Origin: Betaproteobacteria bacterium
Lineage (GTDB): Bacteria > Pseudomonadota > Gammaproteobacteria > Burkholderiales > JACQAP01
Direction of reading: 5' to 3'
NCBI GenBank assembly: GCA_025351455.1
Contig: JANXVW010000217.1
Coordinates: forward strand, 1 to 33,591
DNA: 33,591 nucleotides
Under the pieces are notes generated by a model. That model saw only the letters and a list, made by a program, of their open reading frames with translations, had not been told where the DNA came from and did not search any database. Positions 9,220-17,010 of this stretch are shown piece after piece (positions within the stretch are counted from its first letter, which is position 1; the number at the start of each line of letters is the position of its first letter). A program made the translations under genes and the position numbers.

Positions 9220-9987
9220 ATGCGGTTCGCGTCTCTCGGCAGCGGCAGCCAGGGTAATTCGCTCGTCGTCGAAGCGGGCGTTACGCGCGTGCTGCTCGAT
9301 TGCGGCTTCGGCCTGGCCGCCACCGTAGCCAGGCTCGCCCGCCTCGGGCTCGTTCCTGAAGACATCGGCGCCATCGTCGTGACCCATGAGCACGAGGATC
9401 ACATCGGCGGTGTTGCGCGCCTGGCTCGCCGCCACGGCATCCCGGTATGGCTAACACCCGGAACCCTTTCCGGTTTCGAGGCGTTGTTCGCGGGCGTGGC
9501 CGACGTCAGGATGATCCACAACTACGAAGTCTTTGCGGTTGGCGACGTGCAAATCGAGCCGTTCCCGGTGCCGCACGATGCCCGTGAACCGGCGCAGTTC
9601 GTTTTCGGCGACGGGGCGAGCCGGCTCGGTGTGCTGACCGATGTGGGTTGTTCCACCAGGCATATCGAAGCGACGCTGAGCGGCTGCGACGCCCTGGTCC
9701 TGGAATGCAACCACGACGCGGAAATGTTGCGCACGAGCAGCTATCCGCAAAGATTGCGCGAGCGCATCGCAGGCCGCTTCGGCCACCTCGACAACAGTGC
9801 CGCCGCCAAATTGTTGGGCAGCCTGGACAATAGCAGGCTCAAGCATCTGGTCGCGGCGCACCTGAGCCAGGAAAACAATCATCCTGACCTGGCGCGCGCT
9901 GCGCTGTCGGCGGTGATGAATTGCGCGCCGGAATGGATTGGAATCGCGGACCAGGGCGAGGGCTTGGCCTGGCGCGAAATAATCTAG
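9220..9987 (+). CDS. MBL-fold metallo-hydrolase (YycJ/WalJ-like)
   Basis: A 255-residue metallo-beta-lactamase-fold protein. It opens with the family motif FASLGSGSQGNS and has the dinuclear metal site THEHEDHIGG (H56, H58, D60, H61), with further ligands likely at PVPHDA and in VLTDVG. The later stretch LVLECNHD also fits the YycJ/WalJ group of predicted exonucleases or hydrolases. No substrate can be assigned. It starts 35 bp after bamC and ends 21 bp before a strong terminator, so it is the last gene of the dapA operon. Confidence 0.88.
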   Translation: MRFASLGSGSQGNSLVVEAGVTRVLLDCGFGLAATVARLARLGLVPEDIGAIVVTHEHEDHIGGVARLARRHGIPVWLTPGTLSGFEALFAGVADVRMIHNYEVFAVGDVQIEPFPVPHDAREPAQFVFGDGASRLGVLTDVGCSTRHIEATLSGCDALVLECNHDAEMLRTSSYPQRLRERIAGRFGHLDNSAAAKLLGSLDNSRLKHLVAAHLSQENNHPDLARAALSAVMNCAPEWIGIADQGEGLAWREII

Positions 9988-10008
9988 CAATTGGCGGTCC
10001 GCAAAAAG

Positions 10009-10035
10009 AAAAAGCCGGTCGAAGACCGGCTTTTT
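10009..10035. terminator. Strong intrinsic terminator, probably bidirectional
   Basis: Perfect 12-bp inverted repeat AAAAAGCCGGTC / GACCGGCTTTTT with a GAA loop. Seven T follow on the plus strand and an A-run precedes it, so it can stop the dapA operon and also the convergent small lipoprotein gene. Confidence 0.93.
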
Positions 10036-10053
10036 TTATCGCCAGACCCGAAA

Positions 10054-10260
10054 TTACTTTTTCTCTTCGGGCTTTTTGTCCGTCGCTGCAGGAGCGGCCG
10101 GGGCCGCGGTGTCGGCGGGCTTGGCCGCGTCGGCGGCAGCGGGTGCCGGTACAGCGGCGGGTGCGGGAGTCGGTGCAGCAGGCGCGGGGGCCTGTTCCTT
10201 CTTGCCGCACGCAGTCAAGGTAATGGCGAGGAGGGCTGAAACGAGAAGCGTACGATTCAT
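10054..10260 (-). CDS. Small Ala/Pro-rich lipoprotein
   Basis: A 68-residue predicted lipoprotein: hydrophobic signal MNRTLLVSALLAITLTAC with a lipobox-like LTAC (C18), then GKKEQ and a low-complexity Ala/Pro tail ending DKKPEEKK. Such short tails are common in proteobacterial lipoproteins of unknown role. The frame is open further upstream, but the signal peptide fixes the ATG at 10260. It is convergent with the MBL hydrolase across the shared terminator, with a 138-bp gap to the next gene upstream. No catalytic function is suggested. Confidence 0.75.
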   Translation of the reverse strand: MNRTLLVSALLAITLTACGKKEQAPAPAAPTPAPAAVPAPAAADAAKPADTAAPAAPAATDKKPEEKK

Positions 10261-10398
10261 TATTGGTTGGTCCTGGATGATGGTGACAGAGGATTGGATT
10301 GCGGAGAAAAAAATAACGGTGCCCCGAAATCCGGCGCGGATTCTAGCAGAATCCGCCACCGCTGCTACAAAATGTAACGGTGGAATAAATACGCGCGG

Positions 10399-10890
10399 TC
10401 AAAGTCCCAGCGTCGTCGCCGAGACCGCCGGCGATGAGGCCTCCCAGATTTCCGAAAAACGTTCGATGAACGTGTGCGTTTGGATCGGGTCGTCGATGCC
10501 CGACAGGCCCTTCATTTCGTCGAAGTGGAAGCGGTGCACGAAGCAGCGGTCATCGACGATGACGAAAGGATCGTAGACCAGTTTGGCAGAAGGATGGGTC
10601 TCGTTAATGCTGATCGCGTGCCCGTAGGTGCGCAGGAGATTGAATATGCGCGGGCAGTTGCGATCCATCGTCCCGGTATCATGCACCACGATCTGCAGGG
10701 TGTTGCGACGGCTCGCGAGCAGGAACCGGCGCAGCAACTCGATGCGGCGTGAGGAGTTGTATTCCCTGCCCAGCGCGTTATCGAATATGCGGATCTTGTT
10801 CGAGGCCTTCTGCAGGACCGTATCGATTGCCGTTTCGTATTCGGCATTGCCGAAGATCTGCGTGTGCTGCGGTTTGGGTTCGTCTGCCAT
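10399..10890 (-). CDS. DUF7931-type conserved protein
   Basis: A 163-residue soluble protein with no signal or membrane segment. It carries conserved-looking stretches IRIFDNALGREYNSSRRIELL, LQIVVHDTG, and KLVYDPFVIVDDRCFVHRFHFDE. I recognise it as the betaproteobacterial DUF7931 family, which often follows roxA; the pattern of alternating strands and helices is loosely phospholipase-D-like but lacks an HKD motif. The ATG at 10890 lies 5 bp after the roxA stop, so the two are translated from one message. The function is unknown; a role with RoxA is only suggested by linkage. Confidence 0.7.
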   Translation of the reverse strand: MADEPKPQHTQIFGNAEYETAIDTVLQKASNKIRIFDNALGREYNSSRRIELLRRFLLASRRNTLQIVVHDTGTMDRNCPRIFNLLRTYGHAISINETHPSAKLVYDPFVIVDDRCFVHRFHFDEMKGLSGIDDPIQTHTFIERFSEIWEASSPAVSATTLGL

Positions 10891-10895
10891 TGGCG

Positions 10896-12044
10896 TCAGC
10901 TTGCCTGACCGGGTCCGGACAAATAAATATAACCGGCGCGATACCAGCGGTAAAGCAGGTCGGCGGCCGGCCCGTTTGGCTGAATGAGCCGGCCAGGCAG
11001 CCGGCGCGCGTTGGCGAGCCGGCGCAGCGGCGTTGCCGTCGCCTTGTCAATTTTATGCGCCTCGCCGTTGATGAAAAGCTTGGCGCTGCCGTAGAGCATC
11101 AGCGAGGCCAAGGCAAGTTCCACGCCTCGGCGCCTGGCCACGCCCGAGAATGCCATTGCTGAAAGCGGTTTGCGCGGCGATGCAAACACCACCTGCGGCT
11201 TGGGTTCGGTCAGGTAGCTGCCCAGAAATTCGGTCACGTCACGTTGCGTCCAGTTTATTTCGCCGACGATGCGTTCGACCTTGGCGACCATGTCCGCGCC
11301 GAGCAGGGCCGGACGGGATTGCACGGCTAAATCCGGATCGGCATAGCGACCGCTTTCGGTCAGCCTTTCCTCCAGAAAAATCAGGAACTGGGACATCAAT
11401 TCCCGGTGCGACGGTGCGCGAAATCCGATCGAATAGGTGTAGCAAGTGTCCAGCGCAACGCCGTCGTGTGCAAATTCGGGCGGCAGGTACAGCATGTCGC
11501 CCGCGTGCATAAGGCATTGTCCGTCGGGCGAAAAGCGCTTGAGGATTTTCAGCGGCGCATTTTCCAGCACGGTCAGGTCGCGTTGCCGGCCTACCCGCCA
11601 GCGCCGCTGGCCCGGACCTTGCAACAGGAATACGTCGTAAGAATCGAAATGTGCACCGACGCCGCCCCCTGCAGGGGCGTAACTGAGCATCAGATCATCG
11701 AGCCGGCTGTAGGGGATGAAATTGAAATTCGACAACAACTGTCGCGCCGCGGGCAGCCTTTGCTCAAGGCCCTGCACCAGAAGCGTCCAGTTGCGCCGCG
11801 GCAGCCTGGAAAACCGCTTGCGCTCGAAGGGGCCGTGTTCGACGCTCCAGCGCCCATCGTTGCGCACGACCAGCCGCGATTCGCAGTCGTCGCGGGCGGC
11901 CAGTTCGATCATGCCATCGAGATCGAGTATGCCGTCGAAACCGGGCAGCGCACCGCGCACGAGCAGCGGTTGCTTTTGCCAGTGCTGCCGCAGAAATGCC
12001 GGGGCGGTCAGGCCGCCGAGGAGTCGCTTTTTCACGACGGCCAT
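10896..12044 (-). CDS. roxA: Ribosomal oxygenase RoxA/YcfD (JmjC-type cupin, uL16 arginine hydroxylase)
   Basis: A 382-residue Fe(II)/2-oxoglutarate oxygenase. E. coli YcfD hydroxylates an arginine of ribosomal protein L16. The JmjC core shows the iron ligands H132 and D134 (GAHFDSYDVFLLQ) and H193 (PPEFAHDG); E. coli uses H125, D127 and H187. The family N-terminus (FLRQHWQKQPLLVRGA) and a winged-helix-like C-terminal region are present. The frame is open upstream to 12395, antisense to the peroxiredoxin; the ATG at 12044 fits the family start. Followed after 5 bp by the DUF7931 gene. Confidence 0.92.
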   Translation of the reverse strand: MAVVKKRLLGGLTAPAFLRQHWQKQPLLVRGALPGFDGILDLDGMIELAARDDCESRLVVRNDGRWSVEHGPFERKRFSRLPRRNWTLLVQGLEQRLPAARQLLSNFNFIPYSRLDDLMLSYAPAGGGVGAHFDSYDVFLLQGPGQRRWRVGRQRDLTVLENAPLKILKRFSPDGQCLMHAGDMLYLPPEFAHDGVALDTCYTYSIGFRAPSHRELMSQFLIFLEERLTESGRYADPDLAVQSRPALLGADMVAKVERIVGEINWTQRDVTEFLGSYLTEPKPQVVFASPRKPLSAMAFSGVARRRGVELALASLMLYGSAKLFINGEAHKIDKATATPLRRLANARRLPGRLIQPNGPAADLLYRWYRAGYIYLSGPGQAS

Positions 12045-12128
12045 TTTATCGCCCCGAATCCGGGAAGGCGCGACATTCGCGCATTTGAAATCGGTTAGAA
12101 TCCGCCCTGATTGCGATCGGAGTTGTTC

Positions 12129-12599
12129 ATGCTGAAAGTAGGTCAATCTGCACCCACCTTCGATCTGCCTGATGGCGACATGAATCTGGTGAGTTTGAAC
12201 GGCTATCGCGGCGTCAACAACGTCGTGCTGTATTTTTATCCCAAGGACGATACGCCGGGCTGCACGCTGGAAGCGATCGATTTCAGCGATCTTCAGGACG
12301 AATTCCTCAATCTCGACACTGTGGTGCTGGGTGTGAGCATGGACGATTGCATGAGCCACGGCGCTTTCCGCGACAAGCATGGACTTGCAGTGCAACTGCT
12401 GGCAGATGCCGAAGGGGAAGTCTGCGAACAGTACGGTGTATTGCAGGACAAGGACCTGGAAGGGAATGCGAGGAAGCGGTGCATCGTGCGTTCAACTTTC
12501 GTCATCGACAAAAGCGGAACGCTGCGACATGTCCTCTACAGGGTCAACGCGCGCGGACACGCGTCCAATGTTTTAAACCTGGTCAAGGAGTTGAAGTGA
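12129..12599 (+). CDS. bcp: Bcp/PrxQ-type thiol peroxidase
   Basis: A 156-residue thioredoxin-fold peroxiredoxin that reduces hydroperoxides. The peroxidatic cysteine is C45 in YPKDDTPGCT. The usual alpha-2 resolving cysteine at position 50 is isoleucine (TPGCTLEAID), so the standard C45-C50 disulfide cannot form. Other cysteines are C74, C99 and C118. The ATG at 12129 is preceded by CGGAG at 12118-12122. It overlaps or abuts the downstream FKBP gene, and is divergent from roxA across 84 bp. Confidence 0.93.
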   Translation: MLKVGQSAPTFDLPDGDMNLVSLNGYRGVNNVVLYFYPKDDTPGCTLEAIDFSDLQDEFLNLDTVVLGVSMDDCMSHGAFRDKHGLAVQLLADAEGEVCEQYGVLQDKDLEGNARKRCIVRSTFVIDKSGTLRHVLYRVNARGHASNVLNLVKELK

Positions 12600-12601
12600 G
12601 C

Positions 12602-13081
12602 ATGCAGATCGGCAAGGATACGGTAGTGTCTCTGAACTATGAGCTGTCGGACACCAGCGGCAAGGTAATCGAAAAAACAAAGGCGCCCATCACCTATCTG
12701 CACGGCGGATACGATGGCATTTTCCCGTTGGTGGAAACCGCCTTGCAGGGTAAAGGCGTAGGCGACAAATGCAAGGTGACCCTCGAGCCGGACGACGCCT
12801 TCGGGGAATACGAGGCAGACATGGTGCGCACCGAGCCGAAGAACCTGTTCCCGGAAAATATTTCAGTCGGCATGCAGTTCGAAGGCGCCACAGAAGGCTC
12901 CGACGACTACACCCTCTACACGGTCAAGGAAATCAGGGGTGAGGATGTCGTTGTCGACGGCAACCATCCCCTGGCGGGACAGACGCTGGTGTTTTCGGGC
13001 ATCGTCACGGGAGTGCGGGCTGCCACGCACGAGGAACTCCATCACGGCCACGTGCACGGTCCGGAAGGACATCATCATTGA
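12602..13081 (+). CDS. slyD: SlyD-type FKBP peptidyl-prolyl cis-trans isomerase
   Basis: A 159-residue FKBP prolyl isomerase and chaperone. It aligns from its first residues with E. coli SlyD (IGKDTVVSLNYEL, TYLHGGYDGIFPLVETALQG, VDGNHPLAGQ), including the inserted chaperone flap. The C-terminus is histidine-rich (EELHHGHVHGPEGHHH), a likely Ni/Zn-binding tail, though shorter than in E. coli. I chose the ATG at 12602 by homology. An in-frame GTG at 12596 overlaps the bcp stop as GTGA and sits at a better distance (5 nt) from AAGGAG at 12585-12590, so translation may begin there. Confidence 0.93.
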   Translation: MQIGKDTVVSLNYELSDTSGKVIEKTKAPITYLHGGYDGIFPLVETALQGKGVGDKCKVTLEPDDAFGEYEADMVRTEPKNLFPENISVGMQFEGATEGSDDYTLYTVKEIRGEDVVVDGNHPLAGQTLVFSGIVTGVRAATHEELHHGHVHGPEGHHH

Positions 13082-13087
13082 GCGTTT

Positions 13088-13106
13088 GCCGGCGCGCTGC
13101 GCCGGC
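13088..13106. terminator. GC-rich hairpin between convergent genes
   Basis: Perfect inverted repeat GCCGGCGC-GCT-GCGCCGGC just after slyD and facing the ABC permease end. No T-tract follows on either strand, so any terminator activity would be weak or Rho-assisted. Confidence 0.4.
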
Positions 13107-13120
13107 GGCGTTCCTGCTTT

Positions 13121-13933
13121 TCAGCCGTCGCGTTTGCCGGTGAGGATGCGTATCATCGGTTCGTAGGCGCTCTCGCGGGAGAAGCGCCAGCTCGCGACCA
13201 GCAGCGCGGCAACGGTAAAGCCAGCGAGCACGGCAATGTCAGTAGAGGCCGCGAAATCCGCTCCCATCCCAGAAGGAAGCACCCCGAGCACGGCGTGCTT
13301 GAGCAGGTCCACACCGTAGGTATAGGGATTGGCCAGGGCCACCGCCTTGAGCGCAGCGGGCAGGCGGTTCACCGGATACAACGATCCGGAGAGGAAAAAT
13401 ACCGGAAAGATCACGAAATTCATGATGGCCGCGAAATTATCCAGCGTGCGGGTGAAGGCGGCCACCAGCATGCCGATGCCGGCGCACGCCGCCGATGTGG
13501 CCAGCAATGCCAGCGCGAGCAGGCCGAAGCGCATGTGCGCATCCAGATAGCCGAGCAGAGCGAGCAGAACCAGCAGCAGCGAGGCTTGCAGGAGTGCGGC
13601 CAGCGCGGCCGCCAGCATCTTGGCGACGACGATCCAGTAGTGGGGGAAGGGCGCCATGATGAGCATGCGCATCACGCCGGATTCTTTGTCGTACACCATG
13701 GTCAGCGCCGCGAGCATGGCACCGAACAGCATCGTCATGCCCAGTACGCCCGGGACAAGGAATTGCTGGTAGCTGACCCCGCCCGCCTGCTGCAGGACAG
13801 CGCCGAAACCCGCACCGATCACGAACAGCCAGATCAGGGGACGCACCATTGCGGAGACCAGCCGGGTGCGCTGCCTGACCATGCGCACCACCTCGCGCTC
13901 CAAAACCGCGTAGACCGGCCGCCAATGCGCCAT
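13121..13933 (-). CDS. ABC-2 type transporter permease linked to the pqq cluster
   Basis: A 270-residue integral membrane protein with about six hydrophobic segments, for example LIWLFVIGAGFGAVL, LLLVLLALLGYL, LLALALLATSAACAGIGMLVA and FVIFPVFFLSGSLYPV. FFLSGSLYPV and the preceding helices are typical of ABC-2 exporters. The ATG at 13933 overlaps the ATPase stop by one base (TGATG), so the pair is translationally coupled. ABC-2 exporter pairs of this kind recur in PQQ-dependent alcohol oxidation clusters (PedC-like permeases). Export of PQQ, a peptide remnant or an alcohol-related compound are all possible, and the sequence does not decide. Confidence 0.88.
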   Translation of the reverse strand: MAHWRPVYAVLEREVVRMVRQRTRLVSAMVRPLIWLFVIGAGFGAVLQQAGGVSYQQFLVPGVLGMTMLFGAMLAALTMVYDKESGVMRMLIMAPFPHYWIVVAKMLAAALAALLQASLLLVLLALLGYLDAHMRFGLLALALLATSAACAGIGMLVAAFTRTLDNFAAIMNFVIFPVFFLSGSLYPVNRLPAALKAVALANPYTYGVDLLKHAVLGVLPSGMGADFAASTDIAVLAGFTVAALLVASWRFSRESAYEPMIRILTGKRDG

Positions 13934-14865
13934 CAGGCTTTTCCTTCCGCGACCCACAGGAATACGTCGTTGAGATTCGGCTGTCGCCAGCGCAGTGCGC
14001 TGACCTGGATACCCGGTTCGGTTTGCAGGCCAGCGAGGCGGCTGACGTCATCGTGCGCATAACGGAAATGGGCGACATTCCCGTCGCGCAGGTGGTTTCC
14101 AAGCGAGGGCATCAATCGTTGGGCCAGCGCTTCGACGTCCGGGCTTTCAATTTCGACGATATAACGTCCGAGGCTCGCGATCAACTCGGCCGGTGAGCCG
14201 CTCTGCACGAGCTTGCCGTTCTTGATGAAGGCCACGCGGTCGCAACTGTCCGCCTCTTCCAGATAGTGCGTAGTGAGCAGCACGGTCATGCCGGTCTGCT
14301 CGCGCAGATTCTCGATGAAGCGCCAGATCTTGCGGCGGTTCGGCAGGTCGAGCCCGATCGTCGGTTCGTCGAGGAAGAGAATCTTCGGGTGATGGATGAC
14401 GCCGCGTACGATATCGAGCGCGCGGCGCATGCCACCGGAGAGCGATCCCACCGGCCGGTTGCGTTTTTCCTCGAGTCCGAACAACGCGAGGAGTTCCGCG
14501 GAGCGTTCCTCGATGACTTTGGCGGGCAGGTCATACAGCAGCCCCGCGAAGCGCAGGTTTTCCGCAATGGACAAGGTCCGGTCGAGTGCCGATTCCTGGA
14601 ACACCAAGCCGATCGAAGCGCGCGTCGCTACTGCGTCGCGCACGACGTCGTTGCCGAATATTTTCGCGCTGCCGCTGTTCGGGCGAATCAGCGTAGCCAG
14701 CATGTGGATCGTTGAAGTCTTGCCGGAGCCGTTTGGCCCGAGCAGCCCGAAGAACTGCCCTGCGGGAATATCGAGATCAAGGCCGTCGACGGCAAGTACA
14801 TCGCCGTAACGCTTGACGAGTCCGCTGGCGTTGACGGCCAACTGGATGGCGGGCGCCGGATTCAT
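13933..14865 (-). CDS. ABC transporter ATP-binding protein linked to the pqq cluster
   Basis: A 310-residue ABC ATPase with Walker A GPNGSGKTS, signature LSGGMRRALD, Walker B ILFLDEP and the switch histidine in LLTTHYLEE. After the ATPase domain (about 1-235) a C-terminal extension of ~75 residues is present, as in DrrA/NodI-type exporters. It starts 16 bp after the pqqE stop and overlaps its permease by one base, so it is the tail of the pqq operon. Similar ATPases are known beside PQQ-dependent alcohol dehydrogenase systems. The substrate is unknown. Confidence 0.92.
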   Translation of the reverse strand: MNPAPAIQLAVNASGLVKRYGDVLAVDGLDLDIPAGQFFGLLGPNGSGKTSTIHMLATLIRPNSGSAKIFGNDVVRDAVATRASIGLVFQESALDRTLSIAENLRFAGLLYDLPAKVIEERSAELLALFGLEEKRNRPVGSLSGGMRRALDIVRGVIHHPKILFLDEPTIGLDLPNRRKIWRFIENLREQTGMTVLLTTHYLEEADSCDRVAFIKNGKLVQSGSPAELIASLGRYIVEIESPDVEALAQRLMPSLGNHLRDGNVAHFRYAHDDVSRLAGLQTEPGIQVSALRWRQPNLNDVFLWVAEGKA

Positions 14866-14881
14866 GGCGCGACAGTTTGGA

Positions 14882-16036
14882 CTAGGCGGGCGTCTTGCTC
14901 AAGGCGCGAGAGTTCTTGTCATCCCTGAACAGGATCGGCTTGACTTCGGCTTTGGGCGACACCGGCAACTGCGCCTGGTCGACGACTTCGGTAACCAGAT
15001 GGTGCAGCGGCGACAAGCCGCAGACCGGATCCGTGTTGGTCGCATCGCCGGTCAGCATGTAGGCCTGGCAACGGCAGCCGCCGAAGTCCTTGACCTTCTC
15101 CGGACAGGAGCGGCACGGCTCCTTCATCCAGGAGTCGCCGCGATAGGCATTGAAACCCGGGGAGTCGTACCAGATCCAGCCCAGGTCATGATCGCGCACG
15201 TTGGGGAAAGTCAGTCCGGGAAGCTGACGCGCTTCGTGGCAGGGCAGGGCCAGGCCGTCGGAAGTGACAGTGAGGAACAGCGCTCCCCACCCGTTCATGC
15301 ACGCTTTCGGACGTTCCTCGTAGTAGTCGGGAACGACGAAAAAGATTTTCATTTTGTTGCCGACGCGCTCACGGAATTTGTTGGTGACTTCCTCGGCGCG
15401 CTTGAGTTGCTCGCGCGTGGGCAGTAACTGTTCCCGGTTAACGTAGGCCCAGCCGTAATACTGCGTGTTCGCCAATTCCACATACTCGGCGTTCATCGCT
15501 TCGGCCATTTCCAGGATCTGCTGCACGTGATCGATGTTGTGCCGATGCAGGACGCAGTTGAGCACCATCGGGTAGTCGTATTGCTTGATCAGCTTCGCTA
15601 CTTTCTGCTTCAGCTCGAAAGTCTTCGTGCTTGACAGGAAATCGTTCATTTCACGAGTGGAGTCCTGGAACGAGAGCTGGATGTGGTCTAGCCCTCCCTC
15701 CTTGAAGGCGGCGATGCGCTTCTCGCTCAGACCGATGCCGGAGGTGATCAGGTTCGAGTAATAGCCGAGTTTGCGCGCCTCGGTGACCATGATTTCGAGG
15801 TCGTCGCGCATCAACGGTTCGCCTCCCGAAAACCCCAACTGGGTGGCGCCGAGTTCGCGGCCCTGCCGCAACACCCGCAGCCAGTCGTCGGTGGTCAGTT
15901 CTTCGCCGTAACGCGTGTAGTCGATCGGGTTGTAGCAGAACACGCAGTGCAGCGGGCACTTGTACGTGACTTCAGCCAGCAGCCAGAGCGGATTACCCGG
16001 CTTGCTTGGGACGGATCCAGCCTTTTCCATGTACAT
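14882..16036 (-). CDS. pqqE: PqqE, radical SAM PqqA cross-linking enzyme
   Basis: A 384-residue radical SAM/SPASM enzyme that joins Glu and Tyr side chains of PqqA by a carbon-carbon bond. The radical SAM cluster motif CPLHCVFC gives C27, C31 and C34, and the motif LGFSGGEPLMR follows. The C-terminal auxiliary cluster cysteines lie in CRSCPEKVKDFGGCRCQAYM and VCGLSPLHH. The start overlaps the pqqD stop by 44 nt; an ATG two codons later (16030) is an alternative, and the conserved part begins at PLWLLAEVTYKCPL. It is preceded by pqqD, its required peptide chaperone. Confidence 0.98.
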   Translation of the reverse strand: MYMEKAGSVPSKPGNPLWLLAEVTYKCPLHCVFCYNPIDYTRYGEELTTDDWLRVLRQGRELGATQLGFSGGEPLMRDDLEIMVTEARKLGYYSNLITSGIGLSEKRIAAFKEGGLDHIQLSFQDSTREMNDFLSSTKTFELKQKVAKLIKQYDYPMVLNCVLHRHNIDHVQQILEMAEAMNAEYVELANTQYYGWAYVNREQLLPTREQLKRAEEVTNKFRERVGNKMKIFFVVPDYYEERPKACMNGWGALFLTVTSDGLALPCHEARQLPGLTFPNVRDHDLGWIWYDSPGFNAYRGDSWMKEPCRSCPEKVKDFGGCRCQAYMLTGDATNTDPVCGLSPLHHLVTEVVDQAQLPVSPKAEVKPILFRDDKNSRALSKTPA

Positions 16037-16286
16037 GCTCCAGGAATCCCATGACGTCCCCTTTCAGGTCCATACCGGGAAATGCGGTTTGCAAATCTTC
16101 AATGATGCCGCGTACAGTCAATTTGCCGTCGATGCGCTTCATGATTTCGCCGGAACTGCCGGGCAGTTTGACCATGCCCTCCGGATAGAGCAGGACGAAG
16201 CCCTGTTGCGCCGGTTCCCACTGGAAGCGGAAATGGCGCTGCAGCTCGAACACTGTATCGTCGGTGAACGGGGTTGTTTCAGACAT
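15993..16286 (-). CDS. pqqD: PqqD, PqqA-binding peptide chaperone
   Basis: A 97-residue RiPP recognition element that binds PqqA and presents it to PqqE. Recognised by [23 protein letters not shown] and the helix with ILM-type pattern ([23 protein letters not shown]). The frame continues upstream, but the ATG at 16286 matches the family start. It overlaps the pqqC stop by 8 nt and pqqE by 44 nt, so C, D and E are tightly coupled. Confidence 0.97.
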   Translation of the reverse strand: MSETTPFTDDTVFELQRHFRFQWEPAQQGFVLLYPEGMVKLPGSSGEIMKRIDGKLTVRGIIEDLQTAFPGMDLKGDVMGFLEHVHGKGWIRPKQAG

Positions 16287-16998
16287 ATTTCGTGGCGCCG
16301 ATGCCGTAGTTGATCTGCATTGCGTCGAGCATGCTCCACAGCACGTCGAGTTTGAACTGCAGGATGCCCAGCGCACGCTCCTGTTCCGCGCGGGTCTTGA
16401 AATACTCGAGCGTGATCTGCAGGCCATGCTCAACATCGCGGCGCGCTTCCGACAGGCGCTTGCGGAAGTAGGCATAGCCCTCCGCATCGATCCACGGATA
16501 ATGCTGCGGCCAGTTCTCCAATCGCTTCTGGTGGATCTCCGGAGCGAACAATTCAGTCAGCGACGAGCACGCGGCTTCCTGCCAGGGCGCGCGTCGGGCG
16601 AAGTTGACATAGGCATCCACGGCGAAGCGCACACCGGGCAAAACATATCTCAGTGAAGTGACATCATCGCGTTTCAAGCCACAGGCTTCGGCCAATCGCA
16701 ACCACGCCTCGATGCCGCCTTCCTGCCCTTCGATACCGTCGTGGTCGATGATGCGCTGGATCCATTTCCGGCGCTGGTCGCGATCGGGCATGTTGGCGAG
16801 CACTGCGGCATCCTTGACCGGAATGCTGATCTGATAATAGAAGCGGTTGTAAACCCAGCCCTGCACCTGCTCCTTCGTGAACTTGCCGCTGTTCATGGCG
16901 ATATGGAACGGGTGGTAGATATGGTAGCGCTTGCCCTTGGCACGCAGTTCGGCTTCGAATTCCTGCTTGCTCCACGGCAGATCGTCGGCGGCACCCAT
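16279..16998 (-). CDS. pqqC: PqqC, pyrroloquinoline-quinone synthase
   Basis: A 239-residue all-helical cofactorless oxidase that performs the final ring closure and eight-electron oxidation to PQQ. Family stretches include [38 protein letters not shown], and the histidine-containing [20 protein letters not shown]. The length is close to the usual 250 residues. The gene starts 12 bp after pqqB ends. Confidence 0.98.
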   Translation of the reverse strand: MGAADDLPWSKQEFEAELRAKGKRYHIYHPFHIAMNSGKFTKEQVQGWVYNRFYYQISIPVKDAAVLANMPDRDQRRKWIQRIIDHDGIEGQEGGIEAWLRLAEACGLKRDDVTSLRYVLPGVRFAVDAYVNFARRAPWQEAACSSLTELFAPEIHQKRLENWPQHYPWIDAEGYAYFRKRLSEARRDVEHGLQITLEYFKTRAEQERALGILQFKLDVLWSMLDAMQINYGIGATKYV

Positions 16999-17010
16999 GT
17001 TCTTCTCCGG

